From assembly GCF_034808145.1 (NCBI RefSeq), contig NZ_JAXHGM010000014.1, positions 1-64,000 on the forward strand: a DNA stretch of 64,000 nt. The letters run 5' to 3'. A program made the translations under genes and the position numbers. The stretch's first letter is position 1. Each line of letters begins with the position of its first letter. The notes under the pieces are model-generated. The model was not told the DNA's origin. It worked only from the letters and a program-made list of their open reading frames with translations, and made no database searches. Of this stretch, positions 33,306-42,130 are shown in pieces. Origin of the DNA: Halorubellus sp034808145 (GTDB lineage Archaea; Halobacteriota; Halobacteria; Halobacteriales; Natrialbaceae).

Positions 33306-33313
33306 CTTTTGCG
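33306..33313 (+). promoter_or_regulatory. TATA-like box of the first helicase gene
   Basis: The sequence gcttttgc, about 27 nt before GTG 33337, fits the spacing of a haloarchaeal leaderless promoter and supports that start. Confidence 0.35.
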
Positions 33314-33336
33314 CGGGGCGTGCTCGAAGTAGGATA

Positions 33337-35124
33337 GTGGATACGGACCGGATGTTCGACGCGTTCCCCGCGCCGTCGTACCGCGGCGCCCAGGAGCAGG
33401 CGCTCCGGGACATCAAGGCGGCGTTCGACGACGGGAACGACGTGGTGCTGGTACGTGCGCCGACGGGGAGCGGGAAGAGCCTGCTCGCCAGAGCCATCGC
33501 GGGCTGTGCCGACAAGGTCGACGAGGTCGCGCCGAGCGAGGCGGCGGGCGCGTACTACACCACGCCGCAGGTGAGTCAGCTCGACGACGTCGAGGGCGAC
33601 GCGCTCCTGCAGGACCTCTCGATCATCCGCGGGAAGAACAACTACAACTGCATCCTGCCCGGGGAGACGGAGACGCCGGTCGACCAGGCGCCGTGCGTGC
33701 GCGAGTCCGGGTACGATTGCTCGATACAGCATCGCTGCCCGTACTTCTCGGACCGCGCCATCGCGTCGAACCGCTCCATCGCGGCGATGACGCTCGCGTA
33801 CTTCATGCAGACCGCGGGCTCGGAGGTGTTCCGCAAGCGCGACGTGGTCGTCGTCGACGAGGCCCACGGGCTCGCGGAGTGGGCGGAGATGTACGCAACC
33901 GTCGAGCTGTCGCCCGAGACCGTCCCGATGTGGGACGACCTGAAGGTCCCCGAGATGGACGGGGACGTCGAGCGCGCGGCGCGGTTCGCGGACAGCGTCC
34001 AGGGGACCGCGACCCGCCGGAAGGACGACCTCCTCGTCGAGGACGAGTTGACCCCGGACCAGGCGAAGGAACGCGACCGCCTGCAGGAGCTCATCTCCGA
34101 GCTCGGGTGGTTCGTCAAGGACTACCGCGACCGCGACTCGGCGACGGAGTGGGTGGTCGACCAGCCCGACGGCGCGGGCACGCCGGCCCGCGTGAAGCCG
34201 ATGAACCCCGAGAAGTACCTCTCGCATACGGTGTGGGAGCGCGGGAACAGGTTCGCGCTGCTGTCGGCGACGATGCTCGACAAGGACGCGTTCTGTCGGG
34301 GCGTCGGCCTCGACCCCGACAGGGTGACGCTCGTGGACGTCCCGCACACGTTCCCGGTCGAGCACCGGCCGCTGTACGACGTCACCCAGGGGAAGATGAC
34401 GTACGAGCACCGCGACGACACCATCCCGAAGCTCGCGCGGACCATCGTCCGGCTGATGCAGCGCCATCCCGACGAGAAGGGGCTCGTGCACTGTCACAGC
34501 TACGCGATACAGGACCGGTTGCGCGAGCACCTCCGTGACCTCGGCGTCGGCGACCGCCTGCGGACGCACGGCAAGGACGACCGGGACGCCGAACTCGACG
34601 TCTGGAAGGCCCGCAGTGACCCCGAACTCTTCCTCTCGGTGAAGATGGAGGAGGCGCTCGACCTGGAGGGCGACCTCTGTCGCTGGCAGGTGCTGTGCAA
34701 GGCACCGTACCTGAACACGGGCGACTCGCGGGTCGCGCACCGCCTGGAACAGGGCCAGTGGGCGTGGTACTACCGCGCGGCGCTCCGCACCGTCATCCAG
34801 GCGTGCGGGCGCGTCGTCCGGTCGCCGGAGGACGTCGGGCACACGTACGTCGCGGATTCGAGCCTGCTCGACCTCTTCGAGCGCGCCCGGACCGACATGC
34901 CGGACTGGTTCGCGGCGCAGGTCGACCGGATGAGCCAGCCGTCGCTTCCCGAAATATCGGCGCGCGAGGCGCTCGCGGGCATGAACGGCGCTCGGGGGTC
35001 GTCGACGAGCGTCGGGACCGACGCCGGCGGCGACGACGGGCGCGACGACGACGGCGGGTACTCGCGGCGGCGTCGCTCGCGGAAACAGGGTTCGGAGATG
35101 GCGGACGTCTGGAATCACGATTGA
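33337..35124 (+). CDS. XPD/DinG-like superfamily 2 DNA helicase (A)
   Basis: The 595-residue helicase has Walker A APTGSGKS (41-48), four cysteines C105, C120, C128 and C134 between motifs I and II, and a DEAH box (174-177). The cysteines match the Fe-S domain of XPD/DinG/Rad3 helicases in position. A later RecA-like half has GLVHCHSY and QACGRVVRSPEDVG (motif VI). The C-terminal tail is Gly/Arg-rich. Such enzymes unwind DNA 5' to 3' or remove R-loops and G-quadruplexes. I used the GTG at 33337 because a TATA-like box fits a leaderless start; an ATG at 33352 is an alternative. Confidence 0.88.
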   Translation: MDTDRMFDAFPAPSYRGAQEQALRDIKAAFDDGNDVVLVRAPTGSGKSLLARAIAGCADKVDEVAPSEAAGAYYTTPQVSQLDDVEGDALLQDLSIIRGKNNYNCILPGETETPVDQAPCVRESGYDCSIQHRCPYFSDRAIASNRSIAAMTLAYFMQTAGSEVFRKRDVVVVDEAHGLAEWAEMYATVELSPETVPMWDDLKVPEMDGDVERAARFADSVQGTATRRKDDLLVEDELTPDQAKERDRLQELISELGWFVKDYRDRDSATEWVVDQPDGAGTPARVKPMNPEKYLSHTVWERGNRFALLSATMLDKDAFCRGVGLDPDRVTLVDVPHTFPVEHRPLYDVTQGKMTYEHRDDTIPKLARTIVRLMQRHPDEKGLVHCHSYAIQDRLREHLRDLGVGDRLRTHGKDDRDAELDVWKARSDPELFLSVKMEEALDLEGDLCRWQVLCKAPYLNTGDSRVAHRLEQGQWAWYYRAALRTVIQACGRVVRSPEDVGHTYVADSSLLDLFERARTDMPDWFAAQVDRMSQPSLPEISAREALAGMNGARGSSTSVGTDAGGDDGRDDDGGYSRRRRSRKQGSEMADVWNHD

Positions 35125-35231
35125 ACGCGAGCCGGTCGCGGCGAGCGACTGGACTCGCGTGCGGTCGAGTCGACCGTTCGGATGCAGCCGGCCGTCCGGG
35201 CGAACCCGACCGTTCGGGCGAACCCGGCGGG

Positions 35232-35315
35232 TTAGATGAAGCTGATGGCGTACGCGACGCCGGAGAGCACCATCATGCCGACCATGAGGACGGCGAACAG
35301 TTGCTGTCGGTCCAT
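35232..35315 (-). CDS. 27-residue single-helix membrane microprotein
   Basis: The ORF starts ATG at 35315 and ends TAA at 35232-35234. It encodes a short basic start (MDRQQ) followed by one hydrophobic helix (LFAVLMVGMMVLSGVAYAISF). I recall similar MDRQQ/MDRRQ-type microproteins in haloarchaeal genomes. It lies just after the helicase gene on the opposite strand. It may be a real membrane microprotein or a chance ORF, and ribosome profiling would decide. Confidence 0.5.
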   Translation of the reverse strand: MDRQQLFAVLMVGMMVLSGVAYAISFI

Positions 35316-35410
35316 ACGGGCGTGTTCCGTCCGCAGGGATTTCAAGGGTTCGGACGGTTCGACGCTCGATACGCGAGCGCGTCGTCGTGCCCGGCGCGCC
35401 GAACGCGAAC

Positions 35411-35707
35411 TCAGCCGTTGGTCCCGTACCTCGTTGTCTGCTCCTCGGGGTCGGGCGTCGTCCGCCGGTAGCGCGTAACGCGCAGGTAGATGTACGCGGC
35501 GGCGACGACGACGCCCGTCCACGTCAGCGACGCGGCGAGCGCGCTCGTCACCGTCGCGGCGAGTTCGCCCGCGGTCCCGTCGAGCGGCCCCGTCACCCAT
35601 CCGAGGGCGCCGGCGGCGAGCTCGCCGGCGAGTCGGAATCCGAAGGTCAGTGCGACGACCGTGGCGGCCTCGCCGAGGACGGCGGACCGGTCTCGTTCTG
35701 GACGCAT
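35411..35707 (-). CDS. Two-to-three-helix membrane protein
   Basis: The product has 98 residues starting MRPERDRSAVLGEA. Two clear hydrophobic stretches (about 13-32 and 55-74) surround a glycine-rich loop (GWVTGPLDGTAG). A basic, hydrophilic tail ends it. Upstream in-frame sequence is Arg-rich noise, so the ATG at 35707 is preferred. Unknown function. Confidence 0.6.
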   Translation of the reverse strand: MRPERDRSAVLGEAATVVALTFGFRLAGELAAGALGWVTGPLDGTAGELAATVTSALAASLTWTGVVVAAAYIYLRVTRYRRTTPDPEEQTTRYGTNG

Positions 35708-35893
35708 CGTACTCCGGACTCGGCGCTCGCCGATGAAAGGGGGTCGTGGTCGTTCGCGTCGTTCACGACCGTTCGCGAGACGGTTCGAACGACGACGAGA
35801 CGCTCGTTCGACGGTGCTCGCGTGGTTTTGAACGATCGAAACGCGAACCGATAGCACGCCACGAGCACGACGCGGGTTCGTTGCCGGGAACTC

Positions 35894-37090
35894 TCAGTCG
35901 ACGGTGACGTCGAGGACGACGTGCGCGACACCGGCGCTGTGGGATTTGACGCGGCGGACGGCGTCGACGGTCGGCTCGCGGCCGCGGTCGCGGATCGCGT
36001 CGCGGACGCGGCCGGCGACCGCGTCGGGGACCTCCGAGTCGTGGACGGCGGCGTGGACGTGGACGACGCCGCCGGGTTCGAGCGCGTCGAGGGCGGCGTC
36101 GAGGTAGTCGAACGCTTCGAGCGCGCGCGGCGTCTCGCTCGCGTCGGCGTCCTCGCCCGATTCGACGTCGTCGTCCTCGCCGCGACCGTCGCTGGCGTCC
36201 TCGCTGACGCCGTAGTACCCCATGACGACGCGGTCGGCGGTCGCGTCGACGTCCCGGCAGTCGCCGAGGATGGGCCGGAGGTTCTCGGTCACCTCGTTCA
36301 ACTGCGCGTTCTCGACGAGGTACCGGTACGCCTCCGGGTTCAGTTCGACGGCGGTGACGTCGGCGCCGGCGCGCGCCATCGGGAGCGCGAAGTACCCGAT
36401 GCCGGCGAACATGTCGAGCACGCGCTCGCCCTCGGCGACGACCTCGCCCATGCGGGCGCGCTCGGCCTGGTTGCCCGGCGAGAACATGACCGTCGCGCAG
36501 TCGAGCGCGTACCGCGTCCCGTGCTCGACGTGCACGGTCTCGGTGTCGCCCGTCCCGGCGACGATGCGGAGGTCCGGCGTGCGGTGGACGCCGGAGACGC
36601 CGCTGCGGACGCAGACGGTGTCGGCGTTCCCGTGGAGTTCCAGGAGGGCGTCGCCGAGCTCGGCGTCGTCGTGGTAGTCGCCGTCGTCGACGAGCACCAC
36701 GGAGCCGACGACCGCCCACGACCCCGGCGCGGTCGCTATCTGGTCGTCGCTCCAGCCGCGCTCGCGGAGGTAGTCCGCGAGTTCGCGCGACCGGTACTCG
36801 GGGTCGGGCTGGCGGACGACCCGCCTGACAGCGGTCTCCTGCGGAGCGCTCGTGACGGGGAGCGCGACGGTGTCGGCGTCGAACGCACGCACCGCACGGT
36901 CGTCGTCGTAGACGCCCTCGGCGCGCAATCCGGCGGTCGCGACCTCCGCGCGCGGCTTCGCGACCACCGCCGCGAGCGGCGCGTCCCGGTCCGCGCTCGC
37001 CGCGTCGAGCGCTCGCGTCCCGGTATCGCCGGCGGTCCCGGCGTCGTCCGACTCCCGGGCGTCCTCGGCGGAGGGTTCCTCGTCGGTCAT
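35894..37090 (-). CDS. Trm5/TYW2-family tRNA-modifying enzyme, probably Taw2
   Basis: The 398-residue protein has a class I SAM-binding core (VLDMFAGIGYFALP, then TAVELNPEAYRYLVENAQ) and the Trm5-family N-terminal region (VVGSVVLVDDGDY; GVHRTPDLRIVAGTGDTETVHVEHG). In place of the Trm5 NLP motif it reads RVVMGYYGVS, which points to the Taw2/TYW2 branch. That enzyme transfers an aminocarboxypropyl group from SAM to the wyosine precursor at G37 of tRNA-Phe. The long acidic N-terminus is haloarchaeal. Its start overlaps the stop of the NMD3 gene by four bases. I rate the family certain and the Taw2 assignment likely. Confidence 0.88.
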   Translation of the reverse strand: MTDEEPSAEDARESDDAGTAGDTGTRALDAASADRDAPLAAVVAKPRAEVATAGLRAEGVYDDDRAVRAFDADTVALPVTSAPQETAVRRVVRQPDPEYRSRELADYLRERGWSDDQIATAPGSWAVVGSVVLVDDGDYHDDAELGDALLELHGNADTVCVRSGVSGVHRTPDLRIVAGTGDTETVHVEHGTRYALDCATVMFSPGNQAERARMGEVVAEGERVLDMFAGIGYFALPMARAGADVTAVELNPEAYRYLVENAQLNEVTENLRPILGDCRDVDATADRVVMGYYGVSEDASDGRGEDDDVESGEDADASETPRALEAFDYLDAALDALEPGGVVHVHAAVHDSEVPDAVAGRVRDAIRDRGREPTVDAVRRVKSHSAGVAHVVLDVTVD

Positions 37091-38352
37091 TCGTCGGGGA
37101 GAACGTGCAGGCCGTTCCGATGCCGGAGGACGGGCACCTCGGTCCCGGCGTCCGCGTCCAGGTAGTCCGGCCGGGGCACCGTCGTCGACTGGTACGTCTC
37201 CGGGTCCAGCACCTGGACGGCGTGCTCGTCCTCGTACGCGACGAGCGTCGTCGACACACCGTCGTCGATGGTACCGAGCTTACGCGCGTCCGGGGCGTCC
37301 CCGACCTCGTAGCTCGCCTCGAAGCGGTCACCGGACGCCAACCGGAGCCCCTTCAGGTTCCCCTGCACGGACCGGACGAGGATGGGGCCGTCGTCGTCCT
37401 CCGGGTCGATGACGTCGCCCGGACGGAACTCGGGGAGGCGGACGGCGTACGTCACGCGGTACACCTCGTTCCCGTCCTCGTCCTCCGTGACGAGCGTCTC
37501 GTGGTCCTCCCAGTCCCCGCCGAACTCCTCGGTGATCTTGCTCGCGACCTTCTTCCCGAGGTTCGTCGTCGACAGCTTGACGTTCAGGCCGTCGCCGTCC
37601 TCCGTCATCTTCGAGACGAACGCATCCCGTGACCCCGTCGCCTCCATCGCGCCGACGATGTCGTTCGCGATGTCCTTCGCGCGTTCGACCTCGTCGCTGT
37701 CGGGGAGGCGGTCGACGGCGCGAACCTGGACGACGCTCGCGTAGGCGTCGCCCGCGATGCGCCCGCAGCGCTGGCACGTCTGGCGCGCGATGCTCACCGG
37801 GACCGTGACGTGTGCTTCGCGAAACTGGCCGCGGACGATTCCGGAGAACGAGCAGTGCATCTTGACGTTGTTCTGGTCGACCTGCTCGGGGTCGACCTCC
37901 CACGTGACGTCGCGTGCGTCGACGTGCACGGCGAGGGATTCGGCGACCTCGTCGATGGCGACGTCCGTGTAGTCCTTCGCGCCGACGTCCACCCAGCGGT
38001 TCCCGCGATGGAGGGCGCCGCAGCGCGCACACACCTCTATCCGGAGCTCGTCGGGCGCGTTCACGAGCTCGAACTGGTCGAAGTAGCAGTCGTCGCACAC
38101 GCCGACCTCGGACTTCCCGAGCGGGTCCTTCGCCGCGTGCTCGCTCAACGGCTCCCCACAGCGCGGGCAGAGCACGCTCGACCCTGCGTCCGCGTCCTCG
38201 TGACCGAGGAGTTCGTCGGCGGGACCGGTTTGGGTCGCCGCGTGGCCTGCGTCGTCGGCGTGGTCGTTCGTTTGGCTGTCGGCGCGCTCGATAGTGTCGT
38301 CCGCGTCGGGCGGGTTGCTTGGGTCGTCGGCGTCGGCGTCCGCGTCGGTCAT
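37087..38352 (-). CDS. NMD3-like protein
   Basis: The 421-residue protein is an archaeal NMD3 homologue. In eukaryotes, NMD3 is the adaptor that takes large ribosomal subunits out of the nucleus; archaeal versions presumably act in large-subunit maturation. Three or more zinc knuckles are visible: CPRCGEPLSEH, CDDCYF, CARCGALH and CQRCGRIAG. The middle (KMTEDGDGLNVKLSTTNLGKKVASKI) is the conserved NMD3 core. The N-terminal 55 residues are Asp/Ala-rich. It is translationally coupled with the downstream tRNA-modification gene. Confidence 0.9.
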   Translation of the reverse strand: MTDADADADDPSNPPDADDTIERADSQTNDHADDAGHAATQTGPADELLGHEDADAGSSVLCPRCGEPLSEHAAKDPLGKSEVGVCDDCYFDQFELVNAPDELRIEVCARCGALHRGNRWVDVGAKDYTDVAIDEVAESLAVHVDARDVTWEVDPEQVDQNNVKMHCSFSGIVRGQFREAHVTVPVSIARQTCQRCGRIAGDAYASVVQVRAVDRLPDSDEVERAKDIANDIVGAMEATGSRDAFVSKMTEDGDGLNVKLSTTNLGKKVASKITEEFGGDWEDHETLVTEDEDGNEVYRVTYAVRLPEFRPGDVIDPEDDDGPILVRSVQGNLKGLRLASGDRFEASYEVGDAPDARKLGTIDDGVSTTLVAYEDEHAVQVLDPETYQSTTVPRPDYLDADAGTEVPVLRHRNGLHVLPDE

Positions 38353-38448
38353 TACCCGATTCGTACGGCGCTCGCGCCGAAAAGGCTCGCGGTACGTGCG
38401 TCGCGAGCGCGACGGTCCTCCGGGTCGAGTGGACGGGTCGCGCCGCGG

Positions 38449-38691
38449 TCAGAAGTCGGCGAGGCGGATCCACGCGATGACGGCGTGCACGAACCACGCC
38501 ATCCACGCGCAGAACGCGACGAGGGACGCGGTGAAGTACGCGGTCGGCGTGCCCACGGCCGCCGCGAGCGCGAACGCGCCGACGACGACCGCGACCGCGA
38601 GGACGTTCCGCTCGCGATGCCGGAGTGCCCGACGGACGGCGTCGGTCGCGGGACGCTCGGTCACGGCCGGCACGACGACGCGACGCCACAT
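38449..38691 (-). CDS. 80-residue two-helix membrane protein
   Basis: The product starts MWRRVVVPAVTERPATD and contains two hydrophobic segments (about 31-50 and 53-74; VLAVAVVVGAFALAAAVG and ASLVAFCAWMAWFVHAVIAW). It lies between NMD3 and the divergent helicase. A longer in-frame reading further upstream is Arg-rich and unlikely. Unknown function. Confidence 0.55.
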   Translation of the reverse strand: MWRRVVVPAVTERPATDAVRRALRHRERNVLAVAVVVGAFALAAAVGTPTAYFTASLVAFCAWMAWFVHAVIAWIRLADF

Positions 38692-38829
38692 AGTTCTGCC
38701 TTCGGACGCGGCACGCGATACGACTCGACGCCAGCGGTCGACCGCCGGCCGCACGCGACCGACCGCCGGCCGTGGGTTCAAGTGCGATGCCGCGGCGACG
38801 TTCGACAGGCCTTTGCGGCCACGAACCCC

Positions 38830-41325
38830 ATGCCCCTTCCAGTGACAGCGGACGCCGGCGACGACCGAGACGCCCCGACGGACGACGCGGACAGCGACGC
38901 GTCCGCGAGCGAGCACGCGAACGGTTCCGCGGCCGAGGACGCACCCGCGTGGGACGACGTCTTCGGACACTCAGAACCCTATCCGGAGCAGGAGGACGGT
39001 ATCGACGCGGCGGTCGACACCGCGCGCGACGGCGGGTTCACGGTCCTCGAAGGCGCGTGCGGGACGGGGAAGACGATGCTCGCACTGACTGCGGGCCTGC
39101 ATCTCGTGCGCGACCCGGACTCCGAGTTCGAGCGCGTGATGGTGTTGACGAGCGTGAAACAGCAGCTCCGACAGTTCGAGGAGGACCTGGAGACGATCAA
39201 CGCGAACCTCCCGAGCGGGTACGACCCGGTGAGCGCGATGACGCTCGTCGGGAAGGCCGACGTCTGTCCGTACGAGCGCGAGGACGCGGCGGGGTTCGGG
39301 CAGGGGTCGGTGTACGAGCGCTGCGAGACCCTCCGGGAGAAGACGCGCGACCTCACCGGCGAGGGCGGGGAGACCTCGGCGGACTCGCTCGCCGGCCAGG
39401 CGCGCAGCCAACAGGTCGACCTGGCGAGCGGGCCGTCGGCGTCGGCGGGCGCGACGTACCTGGAGAGCGCGGGCGAGCCGTCGCCGTACCCCCGCGAGAT
39501 ACCGGAGTACGGGACCGACCGGACGACCGTCGAGTACTGTCCGTTCTACGCGCAGTACCTCGCGGACATCCCCGAGGACGGCGACGCCGCCGAGGGCATT
39601 CCCTTCGACGTGACCGACGCCGGCCTCATGCGGCCCGACGACCTCGTCGCCGCCGGGATGGAGTACGGGACGTGCCCGCACTCGCTGATGGGCGTGCTCC
39701 TGAACGAGGTGGAGGTCGTCGTCGGGAACTACTATCACGCGTTCGACCCGACGACGGTCGAGGCGTTCACGGGCGCGCTGCTCGACGAGTCGACGTTCGT
39801 CGTCTGCGACGAGGCGCACATGCTCGAACCCCGAGTCAGGGACCTCGTGAGCGACGGCGTCGCCGACCGGACGTTGCGCGATGCCGAGGCGGAGCTGACG
39901 CGAGTCATCCAGCCGGTGGCGTTCGACGAGGACGGCACGGGGGACGCGACCCAGCACACGAAGGCGGACGCGGAACTCGTCCGCGGCGAGCTCGCGGAGA
40001 CCGACCTCGACGTCGACGACGTGCGGGCGACCCGGGACTTCGTCCGCGACCTCCGCGAGGAGCTGTCGCGGCGCGTCGAGGCGTACCTGGACCGCGAGCA
40101 CCGCGGGTGGCGCGCGGACCTCGCGGACCTCCCGGACGCGGAGATACCCCTGCGGGACCCGGAGACCCCACAGGAGGACGAGCTGACGGAGTGGGCCGAG
40201 CGCGTGGGGTACGGCCCGAACTTCTGGACGACCGCGGAGTCGGTGGGCGCGACCGCCCAGCGGATCCTGAACGAGCAGGCCGACGAGGAGAAGCAGCGCG
40301 CGTGCGCCACGGCGGGACGCGTCTTGGCGGCGTGGCAGACCCGCGACCACACGCGGTACTTCCGGGAAATCGACCTGGAGCGGACGTGGGACGACGCGGA
40401 ACCGCCGGAGTCGTGGCGGCGGGCGTACAACGCGCACCTCTCGATACAGAACTGCGTGCCGTCGGACGTGCTCGCCGAGCACCTCGCCGAGTTCGGCGGC
40501 GGCGTCCTCATGTCGGCGACGCTGGAGCCGCTCGACGTGTTCGCGGAGGTGACGGGCCTGGACGCGCTCGAACGCGAGGACCGGCCGGTGGAGACCAGAA
40601 CCTATGGGCTGCACTTCCCCGCGGAGAACCGCGAGAGCTTCGCGGTGGCCGCGCCGAAGTTCACGTACCAGAACCGCGGGCCGACACCGGACCCGGGTCG
40701 AATCGAACCCGCCGACGGCGGGAACGAGACGCGCCGGATGTACGTCGACGCGGTGAGCGAGGTCGCGAGCGTCGACGGGAACGCGCTCGTGGGGATGCCG
40801 AACTACGCGGAGGCGGCGTGGATGGCGAGCGCGCTCGAACGAAAACTGGACAAGCCCGTGCTGCTGGACGAGTCGAGCGCGGACGACGCGACCGAGGCGC
40901 TGAAGGACGACTTCTTCGCGGGCGACGGGAAGGTCCTCGTCACGTCCCTGCGCGGCACGCTCACTGAGGGCGTGGACTACGAGGGCGACCGCCTGCAGGC
41001 CGCCGTGGTCTGTGGCGTCCCGCTCGTCAACACCGCGAGTCCCCGGACGAGGGCGGTGCAGCGCGCGTACGACGACGCGTTCGGGAACGGCTTCGAGTAC
41101 GCGCTGACGGTGCCCGCGGTCCGGAAGGCGAGGCAGGCGGTCGGACGGGTCATCCGCGGCGTCGACGAGGTCGGCGTGCGCGTGCTCGTCGACGAACGGT
41201 ACGCTCGCGACTCGTGGAACTCGGTGCGTGGGTTCATCCCCGCGGTCGAACGCGAGGAGTTCCAGCCCGTGAGTCCGGACATGCTCGACCTCGCGATGGA
41301 CCGGTTCCGGTCGAAGCTCGACTGA
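38830..41325 (+). CDS. XPD/DinG-like superfamily 2 DNA helicase (B)
   Basis: The 831-residue helicase has an acidic N-terminus, Walker A ACGTGKT (about 76-82) and DEAH (327-330). Between them are four candidate Fe-S cysteines, C146 (VCPYE), C165 (ERCETL), C237 (EYCPFY) and C282 (GTCPHS), set in a long insert. The C-terminal motor half has LMSATLEPL, VTSLRGTLTEGVDYEGD and QAVGRVIRG (motif VI). Homology is to XPD/DinG/Rad3 helicases that repair or resolve DNA structures. It is larger than helicase A (595 residues), mainly through the insert and acidic N-terminus. Confidence 0.88.
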   Translation: MPLPVTADAGDDRDAPTDDADSDASASEHANGSAAEDAPAWDDVFGHSEPYPEQEDGIDAAVDTARDGGFTVLEGACGTGKTMLALTAGLHLVRDPDSEFERVMVLTSVKQQLRQFEEDLETINANLPSGYDPVSAMTLVGKADVCPYEREDAAGFGQGSVYERCETLREKTRDLTGEGGETSADSLAGQARSQQVDLASGPSASAGATYLESAGEPSPYPREIPEYGTDRTTVEYCPFYAQYLADIPEDGDAAEGIPFDVTDAGLMRPDDLVAAGMEYGTCPHSLMGVLLNEVEVVVGNYYHAFDPTTVEAFTGALLDESTFVVCDEAHMLEPRVRDLVSDGVADRTLRDAEAELTRVIQPVAFDEDGTGDATQHTKADAELVRGELAETDLDVDDVRATRDFVRDLREELSRRVEAYLDREHRGWRADLADLPDAEIPLRDPETPQEDELTEWAERVGYGPNFWTTAESVGATAQRILNEQADEEKQRACATAGRVLAAWQTRDHTRYFREIDLERTWDDAEPPESWRRAYNAHLSIQNCVPSDVLAEHLAEFGGGVLMSATLEPLDVFAEVTGLDALEREDRPVETRTYGLHFPAENRESFAVAAPKFTYQNRGPTPDPGRIEPADGGNETRRMYVDAVSEVASVDGNALVGMPNYAEAAWMASALERKLDKPVLLDESSADDATEALKDDFFAGDGKVLVTSLRGTLTEGVDYEGDRLQAAVVCGVPLVNTASPRTRAVQRAYDDAFGNGFEYALTVPAVRKARQAVGRVIRGVDEVGVRVLVDERYARDSWNSVRGFIPAVEREEFQPVSPDMLDLAMDRFRSKLD

Positions 41326-41352
41326 CGGGCGGCCGTGAGGAGGCGCGGCCGG

Positions 41353-42081
41353 TCAGAGCGGTCGGAGGTCGTCGCCGCTGGCGCGGACGTCGAACTCGAA
41401 CGTCCACGCGCTCGCGGGTTGAGTGAGGGCGTGCCAGACGGTGTCGGCGACGGCGTCGGGGTCGGTCCACGTGTCGTGGTCGGGGAAGCGCTCGCGGAGG
41501 CTGGGTTTGTCGAGCCAGCCGCCGACGAGACAGTGCGAGACGTGCACGCCGCGTGCGCCGAGGATGTCGGCGTACGCGCGCATGAGGCCGCGGAGGCCGT
41601 GGCGAGCGGCGCCGCGGGCGGGACTGCTGGAGGCCGTGGTCGCGGCCATCGAGTTCGTCGCGAGGACGGCGCCGGAGGCGTCGGCGTCCGCGGGCGCCCG
41701 GAGGTCGTCGAGCGCGGCGTCCGTCCACCGGACGGCGGTGTCGACCTGCATGCGCCAGCAGCGTTCGACGGCTTCGGGCGTGGTCTCGGCGACGCCCTGG
41801 CCGGCGTCGTCGGGACCGGGGACGTTCAGGACGAGGCAGTCGACGGGACCGTGTGCGTCCCGGACCGCGTCGACGACGTGCTGGACGTGCTCGGGGTCGG
41901 TGGCGTCCCCCGGGTAGGGGTCGACGGTACCGGGACCGGGCGCGTCGGCGGCGAGTTCGTCGAGGGAGTCCGCCGAGCGGGCGACGGGCGCGACGGCGAC
42001 GCCCTCGCTCGCCAGTCGCTCGGTGACCGCAGCGCCGAGGCCGGGGCCGACGCCGACGACGATGGCGGAATCGGGGTTCAT
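41353..42081 (-). CDS. Short-chain dehydrogenase-like protein with altered active site
   Basis: The 242-residue protein has an SDR-type N-terminus (AIVVGVGPGLGAAVTERLA) and NAD-binding context (DCLVLNVPGPDD). The usual YxxxK active site is not found: the matching region reads SPARGAARHGLRGLMRAY, where the expected Tyr and Lys are missing. It may bind NAD(P) without catalysing dehydrogenation, or use other residues. It lies 49 bp after the ABC ATPase gene on the same strand and could be the last gene of the transporter operon. Confidence 0.75.
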   Translation of the reverse strand: MNPDSAIVVGVGPGLGAAVTERLASEGVAVAPVARSADSLDELAADAPGPGTVDPYPGDATDPEHVQHVVDAVRDAHGPVDCLVLNVPGPDDAGQGVAETTPEAVERCWRMQVDTAVRWTDAALDDLRAPADADASGAVLATNSMAATTASSSPARGAARHGLRGLMRAYADILGARGVHVSHCLVGGWLDKPSLRERFPDHDTWTDPDAVADTVWHALTQPASAWTFEFDVRASGDDLRPL

Positions 42082-42130
42082 GGCCGGAGCTATCCACGGC
42101 GGCGTGTTAAGCGGTCGCCCGGGCCCACGG

